Source: Prunus persica
Lineage: Eukaryota; Streptophyta; Magnoliopsida; Rosales; Rosaceae
Assembly (NCBI RefSeq): GCF_000346465.2
Contig: NC_034009.1
Coordinates: 14,355,911-14,419,910 of the forward strand
Reading direction: 5' to 3'
Length of the DNA: 64,000 nucleotides
Below are positions 27,805 to 38,849 of this stretch, one piece after another (the first letter of the stretch is position 1; the number at the start of each line of letters is the position of its first letter). The position numbers and the translations under genes were made by a program. Below the pieces are notes generated by a model that did not search any database, was not told the DNA's origin, and saw only the letters and a program-made list of their open reading frames with translations.

Positions 27805-30800
27805 ATGGATAAGTCATGGATGCACTCGGATAGAAGATCGAAGGCATATGAGTTTGGGGTGGAAGCATTTTTGAACTTTGCTGTAGAAAATCTTCTAACT
27901 ACAACACATATCCGTTGTCCATGTGTTAAATGTGTTAATTTGAAGTTGTTTGGGGTTGGAATTATAAGGGATCACTTATACTTTAATGGAATTGACCAAA
28001 GCTATAAGAATTGGACATTTCACGGAGAACCTTGGGAAGCAACTACTAATGCTAGCAGAAATGTTGAAGAAGATGATGGCCATAGTAGGTACAGTTTTGT
28101 GTCTGAAGAAATTGATATGGATGATAATGATTTTGGTGATTTTGGTTCGGATCCGTATGAGTTTGCCAATGTGATTGGGGATGGAGATCAACCAGTGTAC
28201 CCTGGTTGTAGAAAGTACACGAAGTTATCGGCATTAGTGAAGTTGTATAATTTGAAGGCAAAACATGGGATGAGTGATGTCTGTTTTACAGAATTATTGA
28301 TACTTCAAGGCGATTTGCTTCCAGAAGGAAATACAATACCAACCTCCATGTATGAGGCTAAAAAGACTTTGTGTGCATTGGGGCTGAGTTATGAGAAAAT
28401 GCACGCATGCCCCAATGATTGCATCTTGTATAGGAAGGAGTATGAGGATTCAACTAATTGTCCTACTTGTGGTATCTCAAGGTGGAAGGAAGGCAAAGAT
28501 GCAATCTTGAAAGAGGGTGTGCCAGCGAAGGTGGTGTGGTATTTTCCCCCAATTCCAAGGTTTAAAAGGATGTTTCAATCACATGAGACAGCTAAGAGTT
28601 TGACTTGGTGGCATGTTGCTAGAAAATCAATTGACGGTCAGATGTCTCATCCGGCGGATTCCCCGTCTTGGAAACTTCTTGATGATAAATGGCCTGAGTT
28701 TGGTAATGAGCCGAGAAACTTGAGATTGGCTCTTTCATCTGATGGATTCAATCCCCACAGTTCTCTAAGTAGCAGATATAGTTGTTGGCCGGTTATCTTA
28801 GTTACATATAATCTCCCTCCATGGCTGTGCATGAAACGAAAGTTCATGATGTTAACCTTATTGATTTCCGGTCCTAAACAACCCGGAAATGATATAGACG
28901 TCTACTTGGAGCCTTTGATTGATGATTTAAAATCCTTGTGGGTTGGGATTAGAGGAGTGTATGATGCACATAATGGAGAATACTTTACACTCAGAGCTGC
29001 ATTAATGTGGACAATTAATGATTTCCCCGCCTATGGAAACTTATCTGGTTGTGTTGTTAAAGGATATAAAGCTTGTCCAATATGCGGCGATGATACACCT
29101 AGTCACAGGTTGAAAAATGGCCACAAAATTTGTTACATTGGGCATAGAAAATGGTTACCAATCAATCATCCATATAGGAGGCAACGTGCAGCTTTTAATG
29201 GGAAACCTGAATATGGCATACCTCCAGAGCCATTAACCGGAGAAGAAGTGCTGCATATGGTTGAAAATGGTGACAGAGTTTGTTGGAAGAAGAAATCAAT
29301 ATTCTTTGATCTCGAGTATTGGAAATACCTTCCTGTGAGGCATGCCCTAGATGTTATGCACATTGAGAAGAATGTTTGCGATAGTATCATTGGTACATTG
29401 CTGGAGATCCCTGGAAAAAATAAAGATGGGATTGCTGCTCGATTAGATTTATTGAACATGGGGGTCAAAACTGATTTGCAACCCGAGTATGGAGAAAGAC
29501 GTACTCGTTTGCCTCCTGGGCCTTGGAATTTGTCAAGAGCAGAGAAGAGAGAGGTTTGCAATTCTCTCTATGGTATGAAGGTCCCTGAAGGTTATTCTTC
29601 AAATATTAAAAATCTTGTATCTGTACAAGATTCAAGACTTCTTGGCCTTAAATCACATGATTGTCATACCTTAATGCAACAATTGCTCCCTGTGGCAATT
29701 CGTTCTGTTTTGGAGAAGCCTGCAAGGTATGCAATAACTCGTTTGTGCTTCTTCTTCAATGCTATATGTGCAAAGACTGTTGATGTTTCCAAGCTAGATA
29801 AGTTGGAAGAAGATGTAGTAGTTACTCTGTGTTTGCTTGAGAAGTACTTTCCCCCTTCATTCTTTGATATCATGGTTCATCTAGTAGTACATCTTGTCAG
29901 AGAAGTTCGTCTATGTGGGCCAGTATATTTTAGGTGGATGTATCCGTTTGAAAGATATATGAAAGTGCTGAAGGGGTATGTTCAGAATCGTACTCGTCCC
30001 GAAGGTTGCATTGCTGAGCGGTATATAGCTGAAGAAGCGGTAGAGTTTTGTACTCAGCATTTATCTGATGTTAGTACAGTTGGAGTGCCTTCAAGCCAAA
30101 AGATGGGAGTTTCAAAGCCATTATCAGGTTGCACAGTGAGCGTAGTTGATCAGGACCTGTTGAATCAAGCACATCTATATGTCTTGGAGAATACGGAGGA
30201 AGTCCTACCTTATATCGAGTACGTATGAGTTTTATTCTTTAAGTTTCCATTTAAAATTATTTCTTATGTTTATCTTATATATTTGGGACCGTAATGCTTG
30301 AATTTTTCGTGTCATGTAGGCAACATATGATCCACATCAAGACTGCTTATCCAAAATTTAGAAAGAGAACAAAGTGGCTGCAGGATAAGCACAATAGCAC
30401 TTTCATTCAATGGCTACGCTTCAAGGTATATGTTGTTGAATAACGTATTTCTCTTTTAATTTTCTTCTTATTTATATGTTAGGATGAATTAAGATATGAT
30501 TAATTTGCAGGTTCAAAGTGAAGTTGAGGAAGACAATCATGGCGTATCAGAAAATTTAAGGTGGCTAGCAGCTGGTCCAAACATGTCAGTGCCATTATAT
30601 AGGAGCTATCTTATTAAAGGTATTAAATTCAATATCAAGGCACAAGATGATGTGCGGACAACTCAAAATAGTGGAGTTTATTTACTTGCACATACCATGC
30701 AAGTTGCTAGTGCCAAGGATAAAAACCCAATTCTCTCAAATATGGGTTTCTATGGTGTCATTCAAGAAATTTGGGACCTTGACTACCAAAAGTTTACAAT

Positions 30801-31155
30801 CCCAGTCTTTAGGTGTGATTGGATAGATAGTTCTGGTCTTGTAGTCGACGAACTTGGATTTACCCTTGTAGATTTGAGTAAAATTGGACATAGGAATGAC
30901 CAATTTGTTTTGGCTTCTCAAGTCAAACAAATATTTTTTGTTGACGACCCGATGCATCGTGGTTGGTCGGTAGTGTTATCAATGCCTAGTAGAGAATATA
31001 ATGATGTTATTGGTGATGAAGTATTAGGTGATGTGATAATTGAGTGTGAGCCATTTACTAGAGGGATGCCAAATGTTGACACATTTGATGAACTGGTAGG
31101 TGAGTTAGGCGGTCAAAATATTCGAGATGGGTGTGAAGATATATGGATTGAATGA
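27805..31155 (+). CDS. TNP2-like CACTA transposase
   Basis: This is the catalytic transposase of CACTA elements. Three exons join in frame: 27805-30218, 30320-30425 and 30511-31155 (1054 codons plus stop), with good GT-AG junctions. I start at the ATG at 27805 (MDKSWMHSDRRSKAYEFGV), the usual N-terminus of this family; the open frame begins 9 bp earlier only through a GTG. Domain order by recognition: N-terminal transposase-associated zinc region (CPCVKC, residues about 35-40), Transposase_21 (with CPTCGISRW and the DVMHIEKNVCD motif), DUF4218 (around SHDCHTLMQQLLPVAIR), and DUF4216 at the C-terminus (VYLLAHTM, YGVIQEIWDLDYQKF). No stop or frameshift is seen, so it may be active. Unlike the first gene, its two coding introns are short and lack CGTCG motifs. 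Confidence 0.92.
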
Positions 31156-31189
31156 TGCTTATGTAATTGGCAGTGTATGACATTAATTT

Positions 31190-32517
31190 TGTAATATATT
31201 GTAATGTGATTTCTTCACTTTCTACGTTCAAATAAAACACGACGTTATTGTGAATCAGTTATTCAGCATATTTACCGACGTCTTAAAGCAACGTAACAAT
31301 GAAGAACCACGACGCTATTGTGAAGCAATTATTCAGGATATCACGTCGGTGAAGGATAAAGAACCGCCATGTAATTCAAAATAACACGACTCCAATCCCA
31401 TAATACCGACGTCTAAAAAACGAGATATGTAATCTGAACGTTAAAAAATACGACGTCATCATACATTTTCCACGTCGCAAGTTCTTTTATAAACGAAGAG
31501 GAACGAAATTAATTCCGACGGAAATTCATTATAACCGCCGTCTAATAACAATTAAACGACGTTATTTGTAATACGGCTCCCATCATAATCTACGCCGTCT
31601 ATATGTTCTGTAATACGGCTCTCATTTATTTGGAACCGACGTTGTTTAGACGTTCAACGTCGTCTATATTATTAAGTGCGTCGTGAGTAATGAATACATA
31701 TAAATACAACGTCGACTATATAAATGTATACGTCGTAAATAATGACACTGACAACTATTTCCACGTCATCTTTTTTAGATAAAATCGAAGTGGAAAATTT
31801 ATTTCACGACGGTTTTTTGTAAATAAGAGACGTTGTAGAACTTTAGCAGACTAAACACGTCTGTTTTTATTGTTTTCCGACGTTGTTGTATTTAACAACG
31901 TCTAATATTTATGGTCGTTGTTTGTTTCTGAAAATAGGACGTATAAATTTTTTAATACGACTCTCATATATTTGTAACTGACGTTGTTTAGTTTTTCAAC
32001 GTCTACTATAGAAACACATACGTCGTAAATAATGACACTGACAACTATTTCCACGTCATCTTTTATCAAAAAATCGAAGTGGAAAATTAATTGTACGACG
32101 GTTGTGTTTATATGTGCGACGTAGTAGGTATCAATAACGTCGTCTTCTAATGTATTTAAAGACGTCATATTTTTTATTGTCGTGAAAATTATATTTAACG
32201 TCGGCGTATTTTTATTGTCGTCGTTGTATGTCTATCTTGCGGCCTTGTTCTCTTAATATGTGTCATATTTTCCCTTTTTAACGACGGTCTTTTTAGAGAA
32301 TTGGTCGTCTATTATCATCATCGATTGCTTTTTTTAGATCTTTTTGCAGTACAAAGACGTCGTTTTGTATTTTTTGATGACGTTGTATTGTTTAACAACG
32401 ACGGTTATTTAGCGTCGTGGTTTATGAGGGAAAAGATGACGGTGGATTCCACGACCATTGAAAAACCAAATACACGACGGTGATTTACCGTCGTCTTTTT
32501 GCTTTTTTGTAGTAGTG
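31190..32517. repeat. 3' subterminal repeat array of the CACTA
   Basis: Dense CGTCG/CGACG motifs in both orientations up to the terminal CTTTTTTGTAGTAGTG. A block containing CATACGTCGTAAATAATG and CACTGACAACTATTTCCACG is duplicated at about 31728-31800 and 32018-32090. It mirrors the left array. Confidence 0.8.
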
Positions 32518-34284
32518 ATAATTGTATGTTGGCCTCCACTAATGTTGTGCATGAACCGTTACTTTAGAAAATTTGGATCTTAAATGTCTTATTGCAGAAC
32601 TTTTGGATAATCTTCGATTTGACACTCTTAGAAAGTCTTTAGGTATTTGTTCTTTTGAATAATTGTTTGTATGCATGTCAAAAGACTCATGCTATTCTCT
32701 CCTCTGTTTTTGAAATTGGTTTAAATTCTAAGTATTTTGTTCAGCACATGCAAGGATTGATGAGGGATATCAATCCTACTGACGTCTAGAAGTTTTTGCT
32801 GATCTTAGATTGGATTTTTGGTGTTGAATCACTTTGGGCAGATTAATATTGGGTTTTTGTGAATGGTTATCGACTGTCTTTGTTTTTTATAAAGTCAATT
32901 AAATGCTTTTTTTTTATTTATTAAATCTCATGTCTCACATATAGCACATACACTTCAATCTTGCTTAATAATTTTGAATGAATCCTCACCTTGCCCTTGT
33001 CTTGATACTAGATTTGCATTGTACTTTTTGCTACTGAGCTCACAAATTTATAACGTCTCTTAATTAAAGTAAAGTAAAATAAGTGCTTGACCCTTGCCAA
33101 GTAACCAGGCCTTTTGTCTAACCAATGTCGAGGTTCGCATCAAAAAGCTTTGATCTTGTACACATTGTTCATCTTTGTAGCCTACATGACTCGGGTTAGT
33201 ATATCCTAGGGGTGCTTTAACACCCATTGTCTTAAAGTCAATTGACTTGAGCACATTGATTTAACACCCGTTACATGGGTTTTGTAGAAAGCTTGATAAA
33301 GTTAGCATTTTTTTTTTTAAAAAAAAAGGGTGAAAGTGGTGACCTCTGTATGCATTTTGTATGTGTTTATTCTATGTTCTTGGCTTGTTCTTAGTTGGAT
33401 TTTTTCTTTGTTATTAAGCAAGTTTAGTCACATAACACGAGATTGGGCTTTCATATTTGCTCATTTGATGGACTTTATTTCTCACATATACTTTTGATTC
33501 TCCATTTTATAATCCTTGTGTTTGATTAAACATGTGTGATTTGATGTGCCTTAAATCCTGAAAGGCTTTGCTTCAAATGCTTCTAGACAGATATTGGTAT
33601 TGGCCTTGCTTGTCCATCCTTATGCTTAGTATTCGCATGTACTCATGATTTGTTTGGCATGAATGAAGGAGGAGTCTTGGGTTCTTATTAAGCATAGTAA
33701 TTGGTGATTCTATGTCTTTATGGTTTCGTCTCTCTTCTAAGTGTTGCTTATTTTTTTTTCTTTTCTGTGGCTTTATTTTTTATTTATTTAAAAAAACAAA
33801 ACAAACAAAAACAAAAACAAAAAAATTCGAAACATTATTTACAGTGTTTATCCCTCTTATTTTTGGCTTTTTGGTGATAATTATTCTCTCATATTTTTTT
33901 GCTATTTTAATGCATGCTACTGTTATCCCTTTCTTTTGGCTTCTGACATCTTGCTATTTCTTGGGCATTCAATTGGTGATTTCTTTATGCCTTTATATTA
34001 GCTCCTTTATGTTCCTTCCTTACCCTTTGGATTTCCTGACAAAAAGGGGGAGAGATCACTATGTGAAATTATGATAAAAAGGGGGAGAGGTTGTGTTGTA
34101 GAATTAAGGGGGAGTTGTGTTGTAATTTTGCTTTGAATTACATTTCTTCTCCCACATGCTTCACTGGCTTTGTTGTTTCATAATGTGCAGGGATTCAGAG
34201 CTTCGAACTTAATTTGTAAAATCACATGAAATTTTTTTTGAGTTGTAATAGGTGTTTTGTCTTGGAAATGCCAAAGGGGGAGAT
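32518..34284 (+). other. 3' internal part of the copia-type element, no pol genes, repeated polypurine tracts
   Basis: This continues the copia interior after the CACTA. I recognise no integrase, reverse transcriptase or RNase H. Four AAGGGGGAG-type purine tracts occur at about 34045, 34079, 34106 and 34274; the last is in the correct place to be the polypurine tract for plus-strand priming. A short hydrophobic open frame at 33712-34074 is probably chance. Confidence 0.6.
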
Positions 34285-35511
34285 TGTTTGTATGAAATAA
34301 GTGTTGTCATTTCCTAGACTCTAGCATAGGTTGAAAATTAGTATGTGAAGAATTGTTTCTGGACTTTTTGGGACAACTCATTCAACCCCATACATCCGTG
34401 GCATGACTTTACCGATATGAGAAACTTGACTTCAGGTAAATCATGACATAATCATGCATTCATTATAGGATTCCTAATTTGAGTTATTTTCACTCAAGTA
34501 TTTTTATGTTAATCTTATTTTTAATAGGATTAGATTTTATCTCTTGAGATTACTTTCCTAGTTGGACTCTATTTTGATTTAAGTTAAAATATTATTTTTC
34601 ATTCTTGACTTGAAAAGCACATTTTATTAATACCTAATTGGTCTCTTTGATAAAGATTGTTATCTTGAATAACAATCCTTGCATGAGTTGACGGATTAAT
34701 TAGTATTAGTGGTCTCAATGTTTTTTGACGTTTTTCATCTTGTGCCCATATTGAATCACAACTAATAGTCATAGTTGAATAAGTTTAATGTGTGTTCATA
34801 TTGCATTAGGTTTAGAAGTCTTAGTTGAATGGGTCTTATAGTTGTATTGGAAGTGTAGTGACGTGGGGTTTCTCTCCAGGTAGAGAAATTGGCTTTGAAT
34901 AAAAAGGATTGTTGTTCCTTTTTATTGGCAGCTTTCCAACACATGAGTTCTTGAATATATCGAATTTGTTTTTGAGAAAGCTGCTATGCTTATTTTTCTT
35001 AGATAAATCATATCAAGTGTTCCTTGTTTACTTGGTGATTTATCAAATCCTTTCTTCATTCATATTGCATTCATATGCATGTCGGTGACTCATATAGTTG
35101 AGGGCACTAAGACCGTGGTGGTGGTTTTCCTCCGGCGAGCTTGAAGCAATCGTGGCCAGTATTGCGTTCAACATAAGGAGTGTCGAAGATCATCCCATGA
35201 TAGAAGTTGAGTTACGAAGAAGTCGGAAAATATTATTTAGAATCTGTCTAAGATAAGTGTATGAGTACTTCTTGTAATCATCGTTCTATAGTGGATTTGT
35301 GTTAGACTGAGAAGTCCCATGGATTTTCCCCAGGGGTGGGGTTTTACCACGTAAAATAATTCTCTGCGTATTTCTTTATTTTATGTTCAGCACATTTCTG
35401 GATAGATAAGCCATATCAATCCTGCTATCAAAGTTTATTTTTATTTATTTGATTATAATCTTAAATTGGCATATTCACTAGGCATTTTTAGTCATCCTAC
35501 AGGTGTTTTCA
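34285..35511 (+). repeat. 3' LTR of the copia-type element
   Basis: It begins TGTTTGTATGAAATAAG right after the polypurine tract AAAGGGGGAGAT and ends GGTGTTTTCA before the ACCTC duplication. It is the partner of 15294-16523. Confidence 0.88.
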
Positions 35512-35516
35512 ACCTC

Positions 35517-36240
35517 CCCTACAGTGGCCCCAATAGCTTGAGCAACAACTACTGTCATACAGAAATCCAAAATACCATGCAATTGAACCCAAGAGATCCC
35601 ATAATGTAACGACACCGTGTGGATAGAGCCATCATTTGCTGTTTCCACCAGCAGGACGAGGGATCTCTGATAGGCCCATGATTCCATGTCAAGAACTTGA
35701 AGGTGATCATGGTCACATACAAGGTCACATACAAACCGAACCCAAAAACCGATTATGTGCAATTTTCTTAATAAAGACATCCTCTAAATAAAACCCACAA
35801 AACGATCGGATACTGTAGAAGCCTCTATCACCACCCCCACCTTCTCACGATCTGTGAGCATGAGTTGTCTTTTGAGTGAAGTCCCAATCTCGTAAAGGGT
35901 CGGCTCCCCAACAGAAAGTGGGGTTCCCCTCTCCCCCATATTAGCAGGACCGAAAGTAGAAAATAGTCTACGTCCGATCTGGAAAACGACGGAGAGCAAA
36001 AAACCTGTACTATAGAGAGAGGTGCTACCAAAACCTAATAACCAAATTCTCAAATCAAAATGTGCCAAACATGATACAAAATCGAGGAGGAAAATACGTG
36101 ATCCAGATACTCGATACCAATCCGGAGAGAACTAGGAGATACTATTTCAGGAACACGTAGAGGACAAAGACTCTTCCGTGGGAAACAAAGAAGAAACCCT
36201 AGTCAAGACTTTACTCTCCTCATAGAAATGAGAGAGCGAC
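35517..36240 (-). pseudogene. L1-type LINE ORF1, N-terminal part (separated by the copia insertion)
   Basis: The minus strand encodes the DUF4283-like region of a plant L1 ORF1, in two frames. The upstream frame contains PTLYEIGTSLKRQL; the second contains LEMDMESWAYQRSLVLL-like sequence, LHYGISWVQLHGI and AIGATVGEVE. This is exactly the part missing from the fragment ending at 15293, which starts with EVLWVDNRDGDDCVGHF. Removing the 20.2 kb between them and one copy of ACCTC rebuilds a continuous ORF1 region. Frameshifts between the two frames mean the LINE was already degenerate or has decayed since. The 5' end of the LINE lies somewhere near 36240-36280. Confidence 0.8.
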
Positions 36241-36504
36241 CCAACCATAAATATGAATTTATGACAACCATAGGTTAAGGCAGGGTTTTTATTTTACTTT
36301 TTTATTTTGGTAGAATTTGGAATTATGATGCCTATATAAATGCCTAACTCTAACTTGAAATTAACAGAGCTCTTTCAACTAAGATTCATTAATTACCTGC
36401 GGTTGGTGGTTTCAGTAAAGAGAAGGAAGGTTTGGTCCTGAGAAAGTTGTAGAGGATTTTATTAATAAACCTATTTTAGCATGATAATATTCAAAATTCT
36501 TATA

Positions 36505-36648
36505 GAGCCTGTTTGGAGTGAAAAACTCCAAACTAACTATGTGTTATTTTCTAATTGGTTCTTATAAAATTTTAACACCCTAAGAACTAATTAGAAAAGA
36601 ATATGAAGTGACTAGTTTTGAGTTTTTCTCTATAAATAGACTTTTATG
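36505..36648. mobile_element. Small fold-back MITE-like element
   Basis: About 144 bp that folds on itself over most of its length: the left arm from GTTTGGAGTGAAAAACTC through TTTTCTAATTGGTTCTTA pairs with the inverted right arm. No clear target duplication and no coding. Confidence 0.5.
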
Positions 36649-36663
36649 AGTTTTTTTGTATAA

Positions 36664-36927
36664 TCTATATATATAAAGCAAAAGGCAGAGAATGGTGAAA
36701 CATTCAAAATACCAGAAAATGCCCTTGGTTAATGCAAACATTAAGAATTGAAATTATTAATTAAATGAGGATAATATGGTAAATTCACAATTTTTCGTAT
36801 TAAAAAAATTAAAAGAAAAAGAAATATCAAATGACTTGAATTACTATCTTTTTTAATTCTAAAATAAATTTAAATTTTTTTAAAAAAAAACTTCTCGCAT
36901 GCGCGGAAGCGCGTGCAGAGAGGCTAG
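36664..36927 (+). mobile_element. Short non-autonomous Helitron, 264 bp
   Basis: It begins TCTATATATATAAAGC after an A and ends CTAG before a T, the A^T insertion rule of Helitrons. Just before the end is a strong hairpin, GCATGCGC-GGAA-GCGCGTGC (36898-36917), followed by AGAGAGGCTAG. A second complete copy is at 41969-42276 and a 5' fragment at 38452. Confidence 0.8.
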
Positions 36928-37228
36928 TATTTATAATGTTTCAAACCCCTACCATCCTCATTTCTCTCAAATATCTTATCCACCATGCTACAAACAACTT
37001 TGTGATTTTATGGTATACCTTTTGATATTTATAATGTTTCTTTTTCTTTTGTGTTGTCCTTTCTTTTTCGTCTCTCTTTTCGTCCTTTCTTTTTTCTTTT
37101 TTTTCCTTCTTTCTTCTTTCTCTCTCTTTTCCTTTCCTCTTCTCTCCTTTTTTTTTCCTTTCTTTTCCTTCTCTTTAGTTTTCTCTCATTTCTCTTTTTT
37201 CTTTCTTTCTTTCCTTCAATCTTCTCTC

Positions 37229-37295
<67 letters not shown>

Positions 37296-37557
37296 TTTTT
37301 TTTCTTTTTTTTCCTTCTCTCTTCTCTCCTCTCTTTATCTTTTCTTTCTTTCTTTTCCTTATATTTTCTCTACTCTCTCTGTTTTTTTTAATTTAAATTT
37401 TTTCGGTTGTGAGTTTTGTAACATGCATGTTATTATTTATGAAACCGTTACACGACTTGAAACCCGACACGACACGTTTATTAAATGGGTTGGGTTCGGG
37501 TTGAGCATTCTTGACACGTTTATTATCCCGACACGACACGACCCATTGCCAGCCCTA
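36928..37557. repeat. Pyrimidine-rich tract with (CT)n microsatellite, ending in a hAT-like terminus
   Basis: From about 37030 to 37390 the plus strand is nearly all T and C, with an uninterrupted CT repeat at about 37235-37293. The Ser/Phe/Leu-only open frames across it are not genes. The right side (37440-37557) has repeated CCCGACACGACACG-type sequence and ends TTGCCAGCCCTA, the inverted form of hAT-type ends such as the 43454 element. The left end was not found. Confidence 0.6.
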
Positions 37558-38451
37558 TGTGGGAGGATCATATCTCATAAGCCTACCAGTGGATTCTCCA
37601 GTATAAAGAATTGTTTCCTGCAATTTCCACTCATTGAACATACAAACTAAATAAAAAAACTACAAAATTAATAATTACAAAATTTTCCTTCCACTTTCCC
37701 ACTTTTTCTCAGCAACCAAACAGATTAAAAAAGAAATTGCATCCAGAAATGAAAAATCAAAGAACAAGACTCAATCCATCTACACATAAATCATAACAAA
37801 TAGATCTACATTCTATACCACATTAAACTAGAGAAGAGAGAGGAGATAGGTACATCCCAAATGTGAAAGTCACTCAAATTTCTTGGTTTACAACAATTGG
37901 AAATCCTTTACATTTCGGCCTATCAAATAGTGAAGCCAAATTTATTTACTAAAAATTAGCGTAGACTGTATGATTTGGATTTGGACCTCTCAAATCCAAA
38001 TCCCTCCTCCCAAATTTCACAATCCAAACGGCCCAGTAATGATAGATCATTAACTTACCATTGCCCAGGTGTTACGATGATTCAAATATGAGATAACTAG
38101 TCTATAAGTCAAGATCATTTTTCACTAACCTAGCCATGTTGGCATCTTCCCTCATTTGTTATTGACCAATGGCTGAAGTCCTTATTTGTTAACGCTCTTA
38201 ATCCCAAAATGAAAAATCATTCATATCTACCTTTCTTAAAAAATACATCAAATTCTCCATTAAATTTTTTTTAAAATTTAGTAAGATATCCAATCCTAGA
38301 GACCAAACAAACCATGATTATAAGTAGAGTTTGGATGGTTGAGATTTCCTATATATTTCTAGTAGAATTGTGATTCCATAACGTGATATCAATTAAAATT
38401 AGGGGCTCTTAGATATAGGTCCAATTTTACAAATATATATATATATATATA
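37558..38451. repeat. Left arm of the F-box segmental duplication, copy A
   Basis: It matches 41225-41968 closely (for example GGATTCTCCAGTATAAAGAA, CGGCCTATCAAATAGTGAAG). Copy A has about 140 bp (around 38060-38200) that copy B lacks, or the reverse. No coding. The (AT)n tract at 38432-38452 adjoins the Helitron fragment. Confidence 0.8.
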
Positions 38452-38640
38452 TCTATATATATAAAGCAAAAGGCAGAGAATGGTGAAACATTCAAAATAC
38501 CAGAAAATGACCTTGGTTAATGCAAACATTAAGAATTCAAATTATTAATTAAATGAGGATAATATGGTAAATTCACACTTTTTCATATTTGAAAAAATTA
38601 AAAGAAAAAGAAATATCAAATGACTTGAATTACTAACAAT
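38452..38640 (+). mobile_element. 5' fragment of a Helitron, fused to the F-box upstream region
   Basis: It starts TCTATATATATAAAGCAAAA like the complete Helitron at 36664, but after ATGACTTGAATTACTA it switches to sequence shared with the upstream region of F-box copy B (about 44830). The 3' hairpin and CTAG end are missing. Confidence 0.75.
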
Positions 38641-38849
38641 AAGTGTGTGGATTGCACCCAAATTCTATGATAAGAATTGGACTTATAACGAATCATTTAT
38701 TAAAATTAAAAGGCCATGAGAGTTTTATCAACTCTCTTGCACCAGTATTTCCGTACATCGGCCTATATCGTATAGAAAGTAGATTTTAGAAAATCAAAAC
38801 ACCACCAGTCTCTTCTTCTCATTGATCCCGAGAAACTGCTTACGGAGAG
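38641..38849 (+). promoter_or_regulatory. Duplicated upstream region of F-box copy A
   Basis: Almost identical to 44849-45057 up to the start codon (for example TTGCACCAGTATTTCCGTAC and GATCCCGAGAAACTGCTTAC). Any promoter was therefore duplicated together with the gene. No TATA box can be assigned with confidence. Confidence 0.45.

Larger units (their letters stand above)
18368..32517 (+). mobile_element. CACTA (En/Spm-type) DNA transposon, 14.15 kb, possibly autonomous
   Basis: The left end reads CACTACTACAAAAAG and the right end is its inverse, ending CTTTTTTGTAGTAGTG. Both ends are packed with CGTCG/CGACG motifs (18368-20650 and 31190-32517), as expected for subterminal transposase-binding repeats of CACTA elements. 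It carries two intact-looking genes: a TnpA-like/Ulp1 fusion (21500-25025) and a TNP2-like transposase (27805-31155). It also contains a captured RPN6 scrap. The flanking triplets are GTT on the left and ATA on the right, so the usual 3 bp target duplication is not visible. It sits inside the copia element, so it arrived later. Confidence 0.93.
15294..35511 (+). mobile_element. Copia-type LTR retrotransposon, non-autonomous, split by a CACTA element
   Basis: Two direct LTRs, 15294-16523 and 34285-35511 (about 1.23 kb), start TGTT and end TTTTCA. The flanks are ACCTC on both sides (15289-15293 and 35512-35516), a perfect 5 bp target duplication inside the LINE ORF1. The element's own DNA is about 6.1 kb; the rest is the CACTA at 18368-32517. 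Internally I find a copia-type Gag region but no integrase, reverse transcriptase or RNase H, so it is a non-autonomous derivative. The LTRs differ at many positions (more than ten in the first 250 bp), so the insertion is not recent. Confidence 0.88.

Noticed and set aside
30496..30510. ATG at 30496 as start of a separate gene
   Set aside because: Exon 3 of TNP2 joins in phase at the acceptor ending at 30510. The ATG is in the intron.
36899..37650. Two long open frames rich in Ser, Phe and Leu
   Set aside because: They translate a (CT)n and T/C tract in different frames. The composition is that of a microsatellite, not a protein.
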